Source: a virus. From it: DNA of 64,000 nt. Shown here piece after piece: positions 1-9,424 of the stretch. Under the pieces are notes generated by a model. The model worked only from the letters and a program-made list of their open reading frames with translations. It was not told where the DNA came from and searched no databases. The stretch's first letter is position 1. Every line of letters begins with the position of its first letter. The stretch is taken from the IMG/VR virus record IMGVR_UViG_3300036770_004723, positions 62,001 to 126,000 of that record. The stretch is one strand, 5' to 3'. A program made the position numbers and the translations under genes.

Positions 1-10
1 GTTTGGCCTT

Positions 11-643
11 TTATTGAGAACAGTCTTTTAAATATCTAGGTATGAGAATATGATTACTTTGTGAAATTTCTTTAAAGAAGCTGTGTTCTTTATTTAAATA
101 CTGTGGAATAAAAACAGTTAGTTCGTGGTCAGCCATGTCCAAACATCTAAGTAAAACACTTTGAATATCAAGCCAAGGCGTAGAATAACTGCTTTCTGCA
201 CCAAAATAAGTTAGACCAAATTTAAAAGAATTTCCATGTATTTTTTCCAAATCTTTTATCAGATCTTTAAATCCACACTCAAATTTATCTAGATCAACAT
301 GTGTTTTCTTATTGTAAGGCAAACGTTTACCAAAAGATGTTTGTACATATAAATGGCTAACGTTCAGTATATGTTCTGAAATACTATTAGATGCCCCAAC
401 AATACTCCGTGTAAAATAATTAGTTTTTAATTCGGTACTTACATAAGTACCGAGTCTATTCGCGTCGGAAACTTTTGGTACTGAAGCCAAGACATTTATA
501 AAGTTTTCTTGTATTACTTTTACTGCACCACGGGCAACTTGTGCAGTATTATGAGGAAGAACTAGTGCGGTATGTTTATTCAGAGTTTGATATACAATTA
601 AATCTAGAACGTTATAGGTACTAGCATAAACTATTTTAGACAT
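11..643 (-). CDS. Hypothetical protein (210 aa)
   Basis: I do not recognise this protein. An in-frame TTG lies directly before the ATG, but the ATG at 643 is preferred because AGG lies upstream at usable spacing. It is a soluble, mixed alpha/beta-looking sequence with no membrane segment, signal peptide or Cys cluster. It lies just downstream of the 5'-3' exonuclease gene with a 13-base gap, so it is probably co-transcribed with it. The stop codon is inside the window, so the gene is complete. Confidence 0.7.
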   Translation of the reverse strand: MSKIVYASTYNVLDLIVYQTLNKHTALVLPHNTAQVARGAVKVIQENFINVLASVPKVSDANRLGTYVSTELKTNYFTRSIVGASNSISEHILNVSHLYVQTSFGKRLPYNKKTHVDLDKFECGFKDLIKDLEKIHGNSFKFGLTYFGAESSYSTPWLDIQSVLLRCLDMADHELTVFIPQYLNKEHSFFKEISQSNHILIPRYLKDCSQ

Positions 644-656
644 CAATGTTAACCTA

Positions 657-1619
657 TTAAATAGTTAATGTTGGCTTGAACTCAAAAGATTTTTCTAGTT
701 TTCTTACTTTCTTTTCTACTTCTTTTAGGTCAGGCACGAGGTAAGAACTTATTTTTTTATCAACTTTTAAATCTGTTTTAATGGTTACAAGTTCTCTACA
801 CATAAGGGCAAGAGACTGATAGAAAGGATCTGATAACTTTTTACCTAAAGCGCCTTTATGTTGAGCAGACAAGATTTCTTCAAGTGTATCGTATTCTTGA
901 ATTAGTTTAATTGCTGTTTTTTCACCTAACCCCGGTATACCTGGAATGTTATCAGACGCATCGCCACAAAGAGCCAGAAAATCAACAAAAGTAGAAGGCA
1001 ATACACCATATTTCATCAAACAGTCTTGATAAGTAACCGTTAATTCTTCACAGTTAGCTTGTTTAGGTAAACGTAGTCTTGTATCAGGTTTTAATAATTG
1101 GGCAAAATCTCCATCACGACTATGTATAAGTTTTCTACATTTCAGTTGAAAGCATAAACTACCTATAACATCATCAGCTTCACCTAAAGGACTTCTAATA
1201 GTTTGAATGCCACGAGCTTTTAAGATTTCAATGGCCATATCAATTTGAGGTCTCAGGATTGAAGATTTTTCGTCGTTCTCTCTATTTCCTTTATAGCCTG
1301 TTAAGAACTTTTCGGCCAATTTATTTGCATTTTCACCAACAGCATAACTTAAAAATGTTTGCATTAAAAGCTTACGGTAGTCGCTTCCTTTTTTATGGTC
1401 AAAGACAACTACAAGATTAATACTATCGTTTGTACGTAATCTTCTTTCCATCAAATGATTTATCATTGCAAGGAAAGTCTTTAAAGCCCCTGTAGGTACT
1501 CCTTTGCTTGTATGCAACTTTTGAGATTCTGCATTAGCATAAAACGCACGATTCATAAAGTTGTGGCCGTCAACTATATCCAAAACTTTTGACGCTTTTC
1601 CTGATTTAGTTTTTTTCAT
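657..1619 (-). CDS. 5'-3' exonuclease / flap endonuclease (T4 RNase H, T5 D15 type)
   Basis: Predicted structure-specific 5' nuclease that removes RNA primers and 5' flaps on the lagging strand. The PIN-like FEN core is visible in order: VLDIVDGHN near residues 12-20 (first metal Asp), VVVFD near 70-74, LGEADDVIGSL near 143-153 (acidic cluster), HSRDGDFAQLL near 166-176, and a helix-hairpin-helix CGDASDNIPGIPGLGEKTA near 218-236. At 320 aa it matches the phage enzymes, which lack a fused polymerase. An ATG with GGAAAAGATGCG upstream sets the start. The late-type motif ACTGTAAATA lies 30-45 bases upstream and probably drives the gene. The family assignment is firm; which phage enzyme it is closest to is inference. 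Confidence 0.93.
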   Translation of the reverse strand: MKKTKSGKASKVLDIVDGHNFMNRAFYANAESQKLHTSKGVPTGALKTFLAMINHLMERRLRTNDSINLVVVFDHKKGSDYRKLLMQTFLSYAVGENANKLAEKFLTGYKGNRENDEKSSILRPQIDMAIEILKARGIQTIRSPLGEADDVIGSLCFQLKCRKLIHSRDGDFAQLLKPDTRLRLPKQANCEELTVTYQDCLMKYGVLPSTFVDFLALCGDASDNIPGIPGLGEKTAIKLIQEYDTLEEILSAQHKGALGKKLSDPFYQSLALMCRELVTIKTDLKVDKKISSYLVPDLKEVEKKVRKLEKSFEFKPTLTI

Positions 1620-1649
1620 CGCATCTTTTCCGCTTATATGTTTATACTA

Positions 1650-1665
1650 AGTATTTACAGTATTA
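1650..1665 (-). promoter_or_regulatory. Phage late-type promoter motif
   Basis: On the minus strand the sequence reads ATACTGTAAATACTTAGTAT, upstream of the exonuclease gene. It matches the recurrent ACTGTAAATA element also seen near 5.75, 28.0, 28.6, 33.2, 48.4, 53.6, 54.6, 58.5 and 60.95 kb. Confidence 0.6.
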
Positions 1666-1974
1666 ATGCTGCCAACTATTATTATTTTTAATTATTTCTT
1701 GATTTGGATGTTTTTCCAGATACTCACGTAGATTGCCATATAGCTTTCGTGTGTTCAATTTTCTGTCGGACATATAACAATAACAGGTTAGCTTATCATC
1801 AGAATCTAACATAGGTAAACACTGTTTTACTTTTTCCATGAAGTTAAACATAAAATTGTGTGCATCATTTACATCAGATGTTTCGCAGAGAATAACTGTT
1901 TTAACCCCACTTAAAGTATTTTTAGCAAAATGCGGTACGGTAAGAACGCTAGAATGTACAAGTTGAATTTCCAT
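1663..1974 (-). CDS. Hypothetical protein (103 aa)
   Basis: Unrecognised small soluble protein. ATG start with AAGGATTATGCT upstream. Its stop overlaps the late promoter motif of the downstream exonuclease gene, and a 14-bp perfect palindrome (1996-2023) separates it from the gene upstream. No motif identified. Confidence 0.65.
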   Translation of the reverse strand: MEIQLVHSSVLTVPHFAKNTLSGVKTVILCETSDVNDAHNFMFNFMEKVKQCLPMLDSDDKLTCYCYMSDRKLNTRKLYGNLREYLEKHPNQEIIKNNNSWQH

Positions 1975-1995
1975 AGCATAATCCTTGAGTTGTGT

Positions 1996-2023
1996 TTGGT
2001 GGGTATGGATCCATACCCACCAA
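1996..2023. terminator. Palindromic stem-loop, likely terminator
   Basis: A 28-base perfect palindrome (TTGGTGGGTATGGA and its complement) just after the stop of the 2035-2427 gene. It has no strong T tract, so termination is inferred from position. Confidence 0.5.
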
Positions 2024-2034
2024 TAGTTTAAAGA

Positions 2035-2427
2035 TTAAACTCCAAAATCATCTTCATCATCTTCAGCTTCAAAATCATCTTCACCATCTTCTGTTTCTTG
2101 TTCAGAAGTTTTAGTAAGCTCTATTAGTAAGGTTGCTTTTGAGCCTATTAAAATTTGAGTTACTGAAGTAATCATAGCAAGTACATTTACTTCATCGTCA
2201 TCATTAGATTCTACCATGCCATTTCTTTCTAAAAAGTCCTCAAAGGCAGGCATTAATTGTTCAGCAGTTTCATAGTTATGGATTTCCATAACATTGACGT
2301 ATTTATGAAAATCCTGCTCGAAGGCACGTAAAGCATTTTCTTCTTGTTCAGTAAATCCTTCCGAGAATACTAAAGAGATTGCAGGAACAGCACTTAGGTC
2401 AATACTATTGAATGTGAAAAGTCTCAT
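2035..2427 (-). CDS. Hypothetical acidic-tailed protein (130 aa)
   Basis: Unrecognised. The start is ATG at 2427, with AAGGTGTATAAT directly upstream; the longer reading starts at an unneeded GTG. The C-terminal ~25 residues are almost entirely Asp/Glu, like several other proteins of this phage. The start overlaps the stop of the upstream 86-aa gene, suggesting translational coupling. Confidence 0.7.
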   Translation of the reverse strand: MRLFTFNSIDLSAVPAISLVFSEGFTEQEENALRAFEQDFHKYVNVMEIHNYETAEQLMPAFEDFLERNGMVESNDDDEVNVLAMITSVTQILIGSKATLLIELTKTSEQETEDGEDDFEAEDDEDDFGV

Positions 2428-2428
2428 A

Positions 2429-2689
2429 TTATACACCTTTTATTTTTAAAACAGCTTGCATTATCATTGAATTTTCTACAGTAAGTAACATAAAGTAGAA
2501 AATATAAGGATCTTGTTCGTTTTGAGGTTTCGCGTAAAAATCTTCTGACACAGAGCCTGCGATCTCAGAAGCTACAGCTGCACGGTCGGCATTACTTAGA
2601 AAATTTAAATCTAATTTAAAAGAATCAGATTCCCAGTCCTTGACGTTTTGATTTGTTAGTTGCGCCCATTTATTATTTAATTCGCTCAT
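2429..2689 (-). CDS. Hypothetical protein (86 aa)
   Basis: Unrecognised small protein. ATG with AGGGATCATAA upstream. It overlaps the upstream gene's stop by four bases and overlaps or abuts the downstream start, so 3060 to 2035 reads as a coupled three-gene string. Confidence 0.65.
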   Translation of the reverse strand: MSELNNKWAQLTNQNVKDWESDSFKLDLNFLSNADRAAVASEIAGSVSEDFYAKPQNEQDPYIFYFMLLTVENSMIMQAVLKIKGV

Positions 2690-3060
2690 TTATGATCCCT
2701 ATACACTAGTATTGTATTGTATTCAGTAGAATTAAGTGGCACAGAGCCTAAGTTTGTTTTGCCTTCTACCCAAGATCTTAATCTGCCGTGAATTAAACCT
2801 GCGGGTAAATAAAGTTCTGCTGGAATGACGTTTACACTGTTAAGTGGTAAAATATTCTCTAATGGTGTATTCTGGTCTAAAGCGGTTCCATCAGAAGTAC
2901 AGAAAAATCCAATACAAGGAATAATACGCTGTACAGTATATTCAAATCTTACTGCAACACAAAAATTCGGCAAATTGGCCAAAGTAACCAGAATTTTTAA
3001 ATTAGATCCAGATTTTTTATGTATGAAATGTTCTTCGAACGTATTCCAATCTAAATCCAT
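2686..3060 (-). CDS. Hypothetical protein (124 aa)
   Basis: Unrecognised, beta-rich looking protein. The ATG is preceded by GGAGAATTAA. It follows the 264-aa gene immediately (stop and start adjacent), so it is in the same transcript as the genes from the portal downstream. Confidence 0.65.
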   Translation of the reverse strand: MDLDWNTFEEHFIHKKSGSNLKILVTLANLPNFCVAVRFEYTVQRIIPCIGFFCTSDGTALDQNTPLENILPLNSVNVIPAELYLPAGLIHGRLRSWVEGKTNLGSVPLNSTEYNTILVYRDHK

Positions 3061-3855
3061 TTAATTCTCCTTTTTAAATAAATAGATGTCGGAGGGTTTT
3101 CTTTTTTGTTGGAAAAAATACCTGCCTTCCGATATCATTTTTTGCTTCATCTTAGTTGAGACCATTCTATTCGAATAATAGATCGGCAAGGAATTAAGAG
3201 TTTTCTCGTACAGATTAAAACTATATATTCCAACACTGTCATTTAAAACTTCAAACAAATACTCTTCTAAGGCAGTATGGGCTTTTATACTATCTTCCGT
3301 ATCAAGGGAAAGATAATTATGCCGTTCATACACTAGATGGGCTGAAATTGCATGAATATAACTATCTACGAAATTTCTGGCATCTGTTCCCGCGAAGAAT
3401 TTTAAAAGCAATATAGAGATAAGATCATCAAATATCTTTACGTATGTGCTTTCATTAAAGTCCGGTGAATAATCATTACTCTCAACATGAAAGTTTTTTC
3501 TTAATTCGATACAAACTTTTATTATTTCAGGTGAACTATTACTTTTTATTGATTGCTTTGATACCTTATTATACAGCTCACTATATTCATAGTCAGTTAT
3601 ATCAAACAGGTCTTTGGTAATCAAATCCCTTAAAAGGAAAGCTCCGTACTGATTAAACATACCATTAGCAAACAAGGCTGGCAATTTATCAGGTAACGAG
3701 TTTAATACTTTATAAATTCGATCTACTTCACACTGTATCTTTTCCTTTAACGTAGATTCAAAGAAAGACAAAGGCTTTGTTCTAAACCTGTGGTAAACTA
3801 AAAAGTCAGATAAACGGGCACAACTTTTATGGTAAAAATTACGCAACTTTATCAC
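3061..3855 (-). CDS. Hypothetical protein, GTG start (264 aa)
   Basis: Unrecognised, helical, basic protein. The start is GTG at 3855, supported by GAGG seven bases upstream (GAGGTAATACC). It lies directly after the portal gene with a four-base gap. In other tailed phages this slot often holds head maturation or neck genes, but nothing in the sequence confirms that. Confidence 0.65.
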   Translation of the reverse strand: MIKLRNFYHKSCARLSDFLVYHRFRTKPLSFFESTLKEKIQCEVDRIYKVLNSLPDKLPALFANGMFNQYGAFLLRDLITKDLFDITDYEYSELYNKVSKQSIKSNSSPEIIKVCIELRKNFHVESNDYSPDFNESTYVKIFDDLISILLLKFFAGTDARNFVDSYIHAISAHLVYERHNYLSLDTEDSIKAHTALEEYLFEVLNDSVGIYSFNLYEKTLNSLPIYYSNRMVSTKMKQKMISEGRYFFQQKRKPSDIYLFKKEN

Positions 3856-3859
3856 GGTA

Positions 3860-5716
3860 TTACCTCAAAAATCTTTTAGCTTTAGCTGCAATACTAGAAA
3901 GATCTGTGGTTGTGTTTGAAGTTAATAATGGAGCATTACCACTACGTTTCATCGCACGTACAGCCTTAAATATTTTATCATTGATTTTTCTGTTTTCAGC
4001 AGCTTGATTAAATACATGGTGCTTTTTACCACCACCACCTACAGTAAACAATTCAGAGTCTCCGCCAAAATTATGCCGTAGTAAACTTTGCTTACTACCT
4101 TGCAGTATAGTGCTAAAGCCGTGATCTTTATCAGAATTTATTTTTCGTAAAGAATTATCACTACTAAAAGAACCCATACCTCCACCTTCACCGCCTTCTG
4201 GATTTCCTGCTATTTCAGTAAGGCGCTTTTTATAATCAGTTAGCTGTCTTTGTATTGCAAGATCTTCATCTCGATCCATAAGCAACTTGTCTAAATTCAT
4301 ACCTCCAGCGGCGGCCATCATTCTGATAGGAACTGGAATACCTGCCGCTGTCATACGATCAAGAATATCCATAAATGCAGCATCCTGCTCAGGCTTTAAA
4401 CTTTTCGCCCAATGTACTGTAGGTATAAGAAGTTTAGATCCATCTTGCATTAAACGCAATCGTTCTTCGGTATTACCATCCATCAAGCCTTCTTTACGTA
4501 AGATTTTTCCTTTTCTCATTGTAAATCCATGCAACAATGAAACTAAAGGAAACACTTTATCGTAAAAAACATTTCTTGTTTGAGTATCACGATATGCGCG
4601 AAGTGTTTCAGTAAACACTGTCATAGCGCCTTCCATCGTTTGATAACTTGCATCACCACTCAAAAAAGCTTCGCTGATGCCCAATGCCCGCATTTTATGT
4701 GGGTTAGTTTGATCCCAAATATCTGTGACTTTCCAGAAATCACCACCTGGTCTCAATTCGCTGACACTAATGCCTAAACGTGTGGCAACCACAGCACCGA
4801 TTGGATCTGCATCTGCATCCAAAAACAAATCTGTTGCCTGATCGTAATCTTCCGGTGTAGGTTCCCAACCTTCTTCACCTAACATAATGTGCATGATTGC
4901 ACGTTGACGCCGACCACTTTCTATTAAAGTACCACGATATAAATTCTTTTCAATCAACCAAAGAGGCAATACACGTTTGTAGTAACTAACACCTTCACCA
5001 AATGAAAAAGTTTTACGTGGAACATAAATAGTTCCTACAGGATCTAATTCAACTTGGCCTGACATTAGTTTGCTTACAAACTCTTCACCTAAACTTTTCT
5101 TTATCTGGTCTATACGTGGAGAAGCCAAACTGAGTGTTTTTCTAAATTCAGGATCTATATCAAGATACATAATAGGATCTTGACTGTACAAAGGTAAAGT
5201 ATGAATGGTTATATTTTCGTATTTATGGCACATTAGGTCAATAAATGATTTCTTTTTACGATCATATAAAATGCTGGCACAAAAAGCGCCTGTAACTTGA
5301 TGGTCAACACTCATGCGAGGCATAGCAGTTCTTAAATTTAAGATTTCAACCGCTTGCCTGTAGTGATCTAGGTACTTATCTTCAGCACCACCTAAACTAA
5401 ATTCTGAAAAAGGTAAAGTACTATAAAGGTCAACACATGATCCACAAACAGGATCATGCCAGTACATATCTCGATAAACTCGAAATAATTTTTGATCTTT
5501 AAGATCACTATCCATACCTTCTAACAGTAGACTAGTATCCAGATTTACATCTAGTCCTCCTACTCTAGCTCCTGCACCGGAACCCGTACTACTTTCACTT
5601 TTAAATGAGTTTTGAGTTTTCTTGTGTTTCTTATCTTCTATATGTTTTTTTGAGCTAATACCTAAAACGCTAGATTTATCTTCTTTAGGTTTAAATGTTT
5701 TTTTAAAGTCAAACAT
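3860..5716 (-). CDS. Portal protein
   Basis: Predicted portal (618 aa), the dodecameric ring at the capsid vertex through which DNA is packaged. The start is ATG at 5716 with GGAG six bases upstream; the longer reading adds a spurious 25-residue leader. Portal-like landmarks include YRDMYWHDPVCGSCVDLY near the N-terminus, a central stretch with RQRAIMHIMLGEEGW, and WDQTNPHKMRALGISEAFL, which resembles the segment before the tunnel helix in portal proteins. A Gly-rich stretch and a basic tail close the protein. It sits two genes downstream of the terminase large subunit, the usual packaging-module order. A late promoter motif lies 30-45 bases upstream, fitting late structural expression. The family call is strong; no closer relative is claimed. 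Confidence 0.85.
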   Translation of the reverse strand: MFDFKKTFKPKEDKSSVLGISSKKHIEDKKHKKTQNSFKSESSTGSGAGARVGGLDVNLDTSLLLEGMDSDLKDQKLFRVYRDMYWHDPVCGSCVDLYSTLPFSEFSLGGAEDKYLDHYRQAVEILNLRTAMPRMSVDHQVTGAFCASILYDRKKKSFIDLMCHKYENITIHTLPLYSQDPIMYLDIDPEFRKTLSLASPRIDQIKKSLGEEFVSKLMSGQVELDPVGTIYVPRKTFSFGEGVSYYKRVLPLWLIEKNLYRGTLIESGRRQRAIMHIMLGEEGWEPTPEDYDQATDLFLDADADPIGAVVATRLGISVSELRPGGDFWKVTDIWDQTNPHKMRALGISEAFLSGDASYQTMEGAMTVFTETLRAYRDTQTRNVFYDKVFPLVSLLHGFTMRKGKILRKEGLMDGNTEERLRLMQDGSKLLIPTVHWAKSLKPEQDAAFMDILDRMTAAGIPVPIRMMAAAGGMNLDKLLMDRDEDLAIQRQLTDYKKRLTEIAGNPEGGEGGGMGSFSSDNSLRKINSDKDHGFSTILQGSKQSLLRHNFGGDSELFTVGGGGKKHHVFNQAAENRKINDKIFKAVRAMKRSGNAPLLTSNTTTDLSSIAAKAKRFLR

Positions 5717-5744
5717 GCCATACTCCAAATATTTAGTATATACT

Positions 5745-5762
5745 ACGTATTTACAGTATATT
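5745..5762 (-). promoter_or_regulatory. Phage late-type promoter motif (portal gene)
   Basis: The minus strand reads TATACTGTAAATACGTAGTA about 30 bases upstream of the portal ATG. It matches the ACTGTAAATAC-n-TAGTATA form seen at 1.65 and 58.5 kb. Confidence 0.6.
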
Positions 5763-5991
5763 ATTCTTTTACTGGAGTAGCTACACAACAAGATTCACAA
5801 TAATAGGTATTTAATACTCCGCGTGTGTGAGTATTAGCTTCGACCATTTTCATACTCGATCCGCATTTAGGGCAGATACCTGCAATTTCATTATTAACTG
5901 AACTTTTACTTGTTAGTTCTGAAGACGTAGATTCAGTTTTTTTAACATTACGTACTCTATCGAACAAAGGTGACGCATGTAAAGGTTTCAT
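5761..5991 (-). CDS. Small zinc-ribbon protein (76 aa)
   Basis: The C-terminal half carries two Cys pairs, CPKCGSS and CESCC, about 22 residues apart: a zinc-ribbon arrangement. The N-terminal half is Ser/Thr-rich and probably disordered. ATG with AAGGATACCAAT upstream. It lies between the 164-aa gene and the portal. The function is unknown; a DNA- or protein-binding accessory role is a guess. Confidence 0.65.
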   Translation of the reverse strand: MKPLHASPLFDRVRNVKKTESTSSELTSKSSVNNEIAGICPKCGSSMKMVEANTHTRGVLNTYYCESCCVATPVKE

Positions 5992-6058
5992 ATTGGTATC
6001 CTTAGGTTTCTTTGCTGAATTTAACTATAAATTATTGACTATAGTGCCTATATTTTTA

Positions 6059-6553
6059 TCATATTGAGAGACTTTTAAACGGACGTACACCACGAAGTTC
6101 TTTATCTTTGGATAATCTTATTAATTCTACCTTAGCAAAATCTATGAATACATGACTATTTTTTAACATAACATACTTATAATGATCCGTATTCTGTTTA
6201 ACAAGTTCAAGTACCTTACGTAAAAATTTGTTAACATACATATCTTCCATTAAAGATCTAAAAATTTGCTCTGAAGACTGCACTGTGAAAATAAATTTTT
6301 GCCTAACACCTAAAGTGGTTATTTGAGTATATAAATCGAATAGAAAAGTAAAACGATTTGTTCTCGAATAATCAATCATTAAACCGTCAGGCATTTTGAC
6401 TAATACACTATAGCCAGCATTGCTATTTTTGTCTATTACTGTGGTATAGGGTGTGTTTTCAAATCCAGCTACAAATTCAGGAAAAGTAACAGGTTGTATA
6501 TTAAACTGCTTTAAAACTTTTTCATGATCTCTTTCAGAATATACATAACTCAT
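6059..6553 (-). CDS. Hypothetical protein in packaging module (164 aa)
   Basis: Unrecognised. ATG with GAGGTAGCTA upstream, three bases after the terminase stop codon, so tightly linked to terminase expression. No membrane segment, Cys cluster or nucleotide-binding motif. The position between terminase and portal suggests a head or packaging role only by context. Confidence 0.65.
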   Translation of the reverse strand: MSYVYSERDHEKVLKQFNIQPVTFPEFVAGFENTPYTTVIDKNSNAGYSVLVKMPDGLMIDYSRTNRFTFLFDLYTQITTLGVRQKFIFTVQSSEQIFRSLMEDMYVNKFLRKVLELVKQNTDHYKYVMLKNSHVFIDFAKVELIRLSKDKELRGVRPFKSLSI

Positions 6554-6556
6554 TAG

Positions 6557-9424
6557 CTACCTCGAAGATTTTTTAACGCCTATATATTTAGTACTACCAC
6601 TAAATACGCGGTTGCCGCTAGAACTAGTCAATTTATCGTAACTGCCAAGTTTACGTACAACAGCTAACGGCGGTTGTTTAATTTTAGATTGCTCTACTTT
6701 CTTAGCCAATATTTCTTGATACTCTGGATGCACTAGTCCCCAATGACATAAAGCGCCTGCCCTCCAAAGATCATCTGTAAAGCCATCACCTTTATCAATA
6801 GTCTTTTTACCTACATCCACAACCGTAGCCATTTGAACAAGTAAATGTTCTACAGGTTTTCCGTCAAAACAATTTGGATATGAATCTATATTTATGTTTT
6901 CCATTATGTCTTTTATAGATGGATTTTCAATGTAAGGTATTTTTATGGCACCCAACTCTACGGCGGTTTTGACATCACACATGTCGTTATATTTTAAACT
7001 GTACTGCGCAGATATTTCTAGCCCAGGATAGCTTGCCTTTGCATCTTGCAGTAGTTTTATACTGTTCCATCTATCAGCTAATAATATTTTTACATTCCTG
7101 TGTTCAATAAGTGGAAGTATAACATCAGAAAATATACGAGTATGGCTAATTGGAATACCAGGTAAAGATATTATTTCTATCAGAATATCTAAATGTGGTG
7201 TTCCGTCATGTATAGATCCACATACAACTGCAAAGCTATTATTTGAATAACCAGCATCAATAGCTAACACACTAACACTATCATTGCGTTTTATATTAAG
7301 TAGCTCTACTGTTCTGTATTTTTCATCTTTAGATACACGATCAATTTTAGATCTGTACTTGACCCAATTCTTTTGCCCTGTCCTAACAGTTTCCTGTATA
7401 AGTCTGTGATTGGACATGAATGGGTTACTGGATAAACTAGGTTGTGCGCCAAAGTCGCGTTCAGCACCTATAGGGTCTTTACGATATTCTTCTTGAATAA
7501 GAGGTCCATCAAATGTAATATGTGGATTCATTTTCCATGTTGGTTTATGTAGACCTAAACTTTTTTTACTGCCTATACTTTGTTTATAAAGTTCCATGAT
7601 TTTATCACGGATGTTATTTGGAGAACTAACGTTTAACATATAACCTGTTAATAAGAATTGATCGTACCCAAGTGCCACCAATCTTTTTTCACTTTGCCTT
7701 GCAGTAGCTAAACTATTAGACATTGCTTTATAAACTTCGTGTGCGTTATCCTTAACTTTTTTAGTATCTCTATTACTATCAAACCAGCCTAATTCATCTA
7801 AAACACCTAAGAACCTGGTACGTCCACGTAAGGTTCTTTTGTCGGGTGTAGCAGGATAAAGCTGAAGATTTCGGTGCCTGTATTCAATAAATGTATCTTT
7901 AAGCTTTAATATTGTTTCACCGTACTTGCGCTCATACTTACGTAACAAAGAATGGTACGATTTAAACCAAGGACTGTTATTAATGTAACCTAAGAATGGT
8001 TGCCATAAGTTTTGTGTTGCTTGACCTAAAGTAAGGGCAAGGAAAGTTCCGTGCAGCACTTCGTTACTACGAATACCGAATAACTCTGTTGGTTTACCGC
8101 ACTTTAAAAACAAGTGCAGAACATAAGCGCTGATCATTGTAGATAACGCAGATTTTCCACTATTATGTGATTGTACTCCGCTTGTTATAAATTCCTGTGT
8201 TTTAGGCATAGTGAAATCATACATACGCTCAATGCGTTCTGTTTTGCCGGAAGAGATAACAGGCAAATAGTATGTTTTTTTACCTATATAAATAAGATTT
8301 GTCAAATAGTCCAGTGCCTTGTTATTAACAAGTTTAAAACTGTCTGAGTCTATTTCTACTATGGAGGGAAGTATACCTATATTCAAACTCAAGGAATACA
8401 ATGCGTAGGCTGCTTGTTTTGATATTATGCGTTGTTCTTTATAGTAACCTAAAAGAAATTCTTTAACGAAAGATAGCTTTAAATCAAAGAATTTTTTTAC
8501 TGTATTTTGATCTGGAGATTTCCCTAATTCTTGTATTTGACTAGCCGAAAGATCAATTGATTTAGTTCCAAAACTATTTAATCCTGTCACAACTTTTACA
8601 TAATCTTTTTCAGTAAGTTGCGTTATTGCTTTATATCCAAAATCTTTGGTCAGTACAGGATGTTCGTGTGTTCCACACAACTCAAATCCGTTTTTAAGTT
8701 TTAAATAGTAAACTTTCTCAGGATCTGTAACATATAGCTCTTTTGATTTTTCTTTGGATTTACCATTATGTACAGATAGTTCAAGCTTGTTATATCCAGT
8801 ATTTAATTCGTTTCCTATGTCACCTATGTATTTTAAGCCTTTATCCGTAAAAACTATTGTATCACCTGTAACACAACGCTGTCCGGCTACTACAGCTAAT
8901 TCATTATAAAAATTTAGTTCTCCATTAGCTATTAACTCAGATTTACGTGCGCCACATTTAGGGCAAATACCGTTACGTAATAAAGAAACTTTTTTTGTTA
9001 GATTGGACATTGGTTCATTTGCTTCATGTCCATCATCGCTAAACCATTTCATGTCTGTACAGGTAGGTCTTGGGCAATATTCGGCCATTAGTTTGATACC
9101 GATTATTGCTTGTTCTAGATAAGGAGGGGAATTAAGAAAGGCTTCGTCCATACAGAAATGGTAAAAATTTTTAGCTGTAGGCATTGAACTATCATCAATA
9201 CGTAGATCTCTAGATACAGGATGAAAAGCATCTAATTCATCCTGTATCATTTTTTGAATATTTAATAATTGCTTGTCATCAAGATCTTGTAGATGTAATT
9301 CTGGAACAACATCATCAAAATCTTTAACTACTTTAACGTCAGTAAGATCAATAAGTTTTGCAAATTCACTTCTAATAGATCTATTGTTGCTTATTTTTAT
9401 TTTCGGTGCCGGTTTCTTTTTCAT
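6557..9424 (-). CDS. Terminase large subunit, intein-containing precursor
   Basis: Predicted packaging ATPase/nuclease, 955 aa before splicing and 717 aa after. The Walker A motif is restored only when the intein (residues 184-421) is removed: AGQR joined to SGKSALST. Walker B is FLGVLDELGW after the intein. The C-terminal RNase H-like nuclease shows VLAIDAGYSNNSFAVV, LADRWNS and DDLWRAGALCHW, giving the expected Asp residues. A zinc-ribbon-like CPKCGARK lies just before the ATPase core. ATG with AGGAAAAAGA upstream; the first 44 bases overlap the upstream gene. A neighbouring portal gene supports the call. Without splicing the ATP-binding loop would be destroyed, so activity must depend on splicing. 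Confidence 0.92.
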   Translation of the reverse strand: MKKKPAPKIKISNNRSIRSEFAKLIDLTDVKVVKDFDDVVPELHLQDLDDKQLLNIQKMIQDELDAFHPVSRDLRIDDSSMPTAKNFYHFCMDEAFLNSPPYLEQAIIGIKLMAEYCPRPTCTDMKWFSDDGHEANEPMSNLTKKVSLLRNGICPKCGARKSELIANGELNFYNELAVVAGQRCVTGDTIVFTDKGLKYIGDIGNELNTGYNKLELSVHNGKSKEKSKELYVTDPEKVYYLKLKNGFELCGTHEHPVLTKDFGYKAITQLTEKDYVKVVTGLNSFGTKSIDLSASQIQELGKSPDQNTVKKFFDLKLSFVKEFLLGYYKEQRIISKQAAYALYSLSLNIGILPSIVEIDSDSFKLVNNKALDYLTNLIYIGKKTYYLPVISSGKTERIERMYDFTMPKTQEFITSGVQSHNSGKSALSTMISAYVLHLFLKCGKPTELFGIRSNEVLHGTFLALTLGQATQNLWQPFLGYINNSPWFKSYHSLLRKYERKYGETILKLKDTFIEYRHRNLQLYPATPDKRTLRGRTRFLGVLDELGWFDSNRDTKKVKDNAHEVYKAMSNSLATARQSEKRLVALGYDQFLLTGYMLNVSSPNNIRDKIMELYKQSIGSKKSLGLHKPTWKMNPHITFDGPLIQEEYRKDPIGAERDFGAQPSLSSNPFMSNHRLIQETVRTGQKNWVKYRSKIDRVSKDEKYRTVELLNIKRNDSVSVLAIDAGYSNNSFAVVCGSIHDGTPHLDILIEIISLPGIPISHTRIFSDVILPLIEHRNVKILLADRWNSIKLLQDAKASYPGLEISAQYSLKYNDMCDVKTAVELGAIKIPYIENPSIKDIMENINIDSYPNCFDGKPVEHLLVQMATVVDVGKKTIDKGDGFTDDLWRAGALCHWGLVHPEYQEILAKKVEQSKIKQPPLAVVRKLGSYDKLTSSSGNRVFSGSTKYIGVKKSSR
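8162..8875 (-). mobile_element. Intein in terminase Walker A loop (238 aa, endonuclease degenerate)
   Basis: In-frame intervening protein starting at Cys184 and ending at Asn421 of the precursor, followed by Ser as the +1 extein residue. Block A reads CVTGDTIVF, block B GTHEHPV, block F RMYDFTMPKTQEFITSG and block G VQSHN. About 140 residues lie between blocks B and F. FLLGYYKEQR there looks like a decayed LAGLIDADG helix, followed by the usual Leu-rich SLSLNIGI pattern. Only one such motif is seen and its acidic residue is lost, so the endonuclease is probably inactive. It splits the P-loop between R and S of GQRSGKS. Confidence 0.92.

Noticed and set aside
5717-5791. 25-residue N-terminal extension of the portal protein
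   Set aside because: It translates the late promoter and ribosome site region; ATG at 5716 has GGAG at proper spacing.
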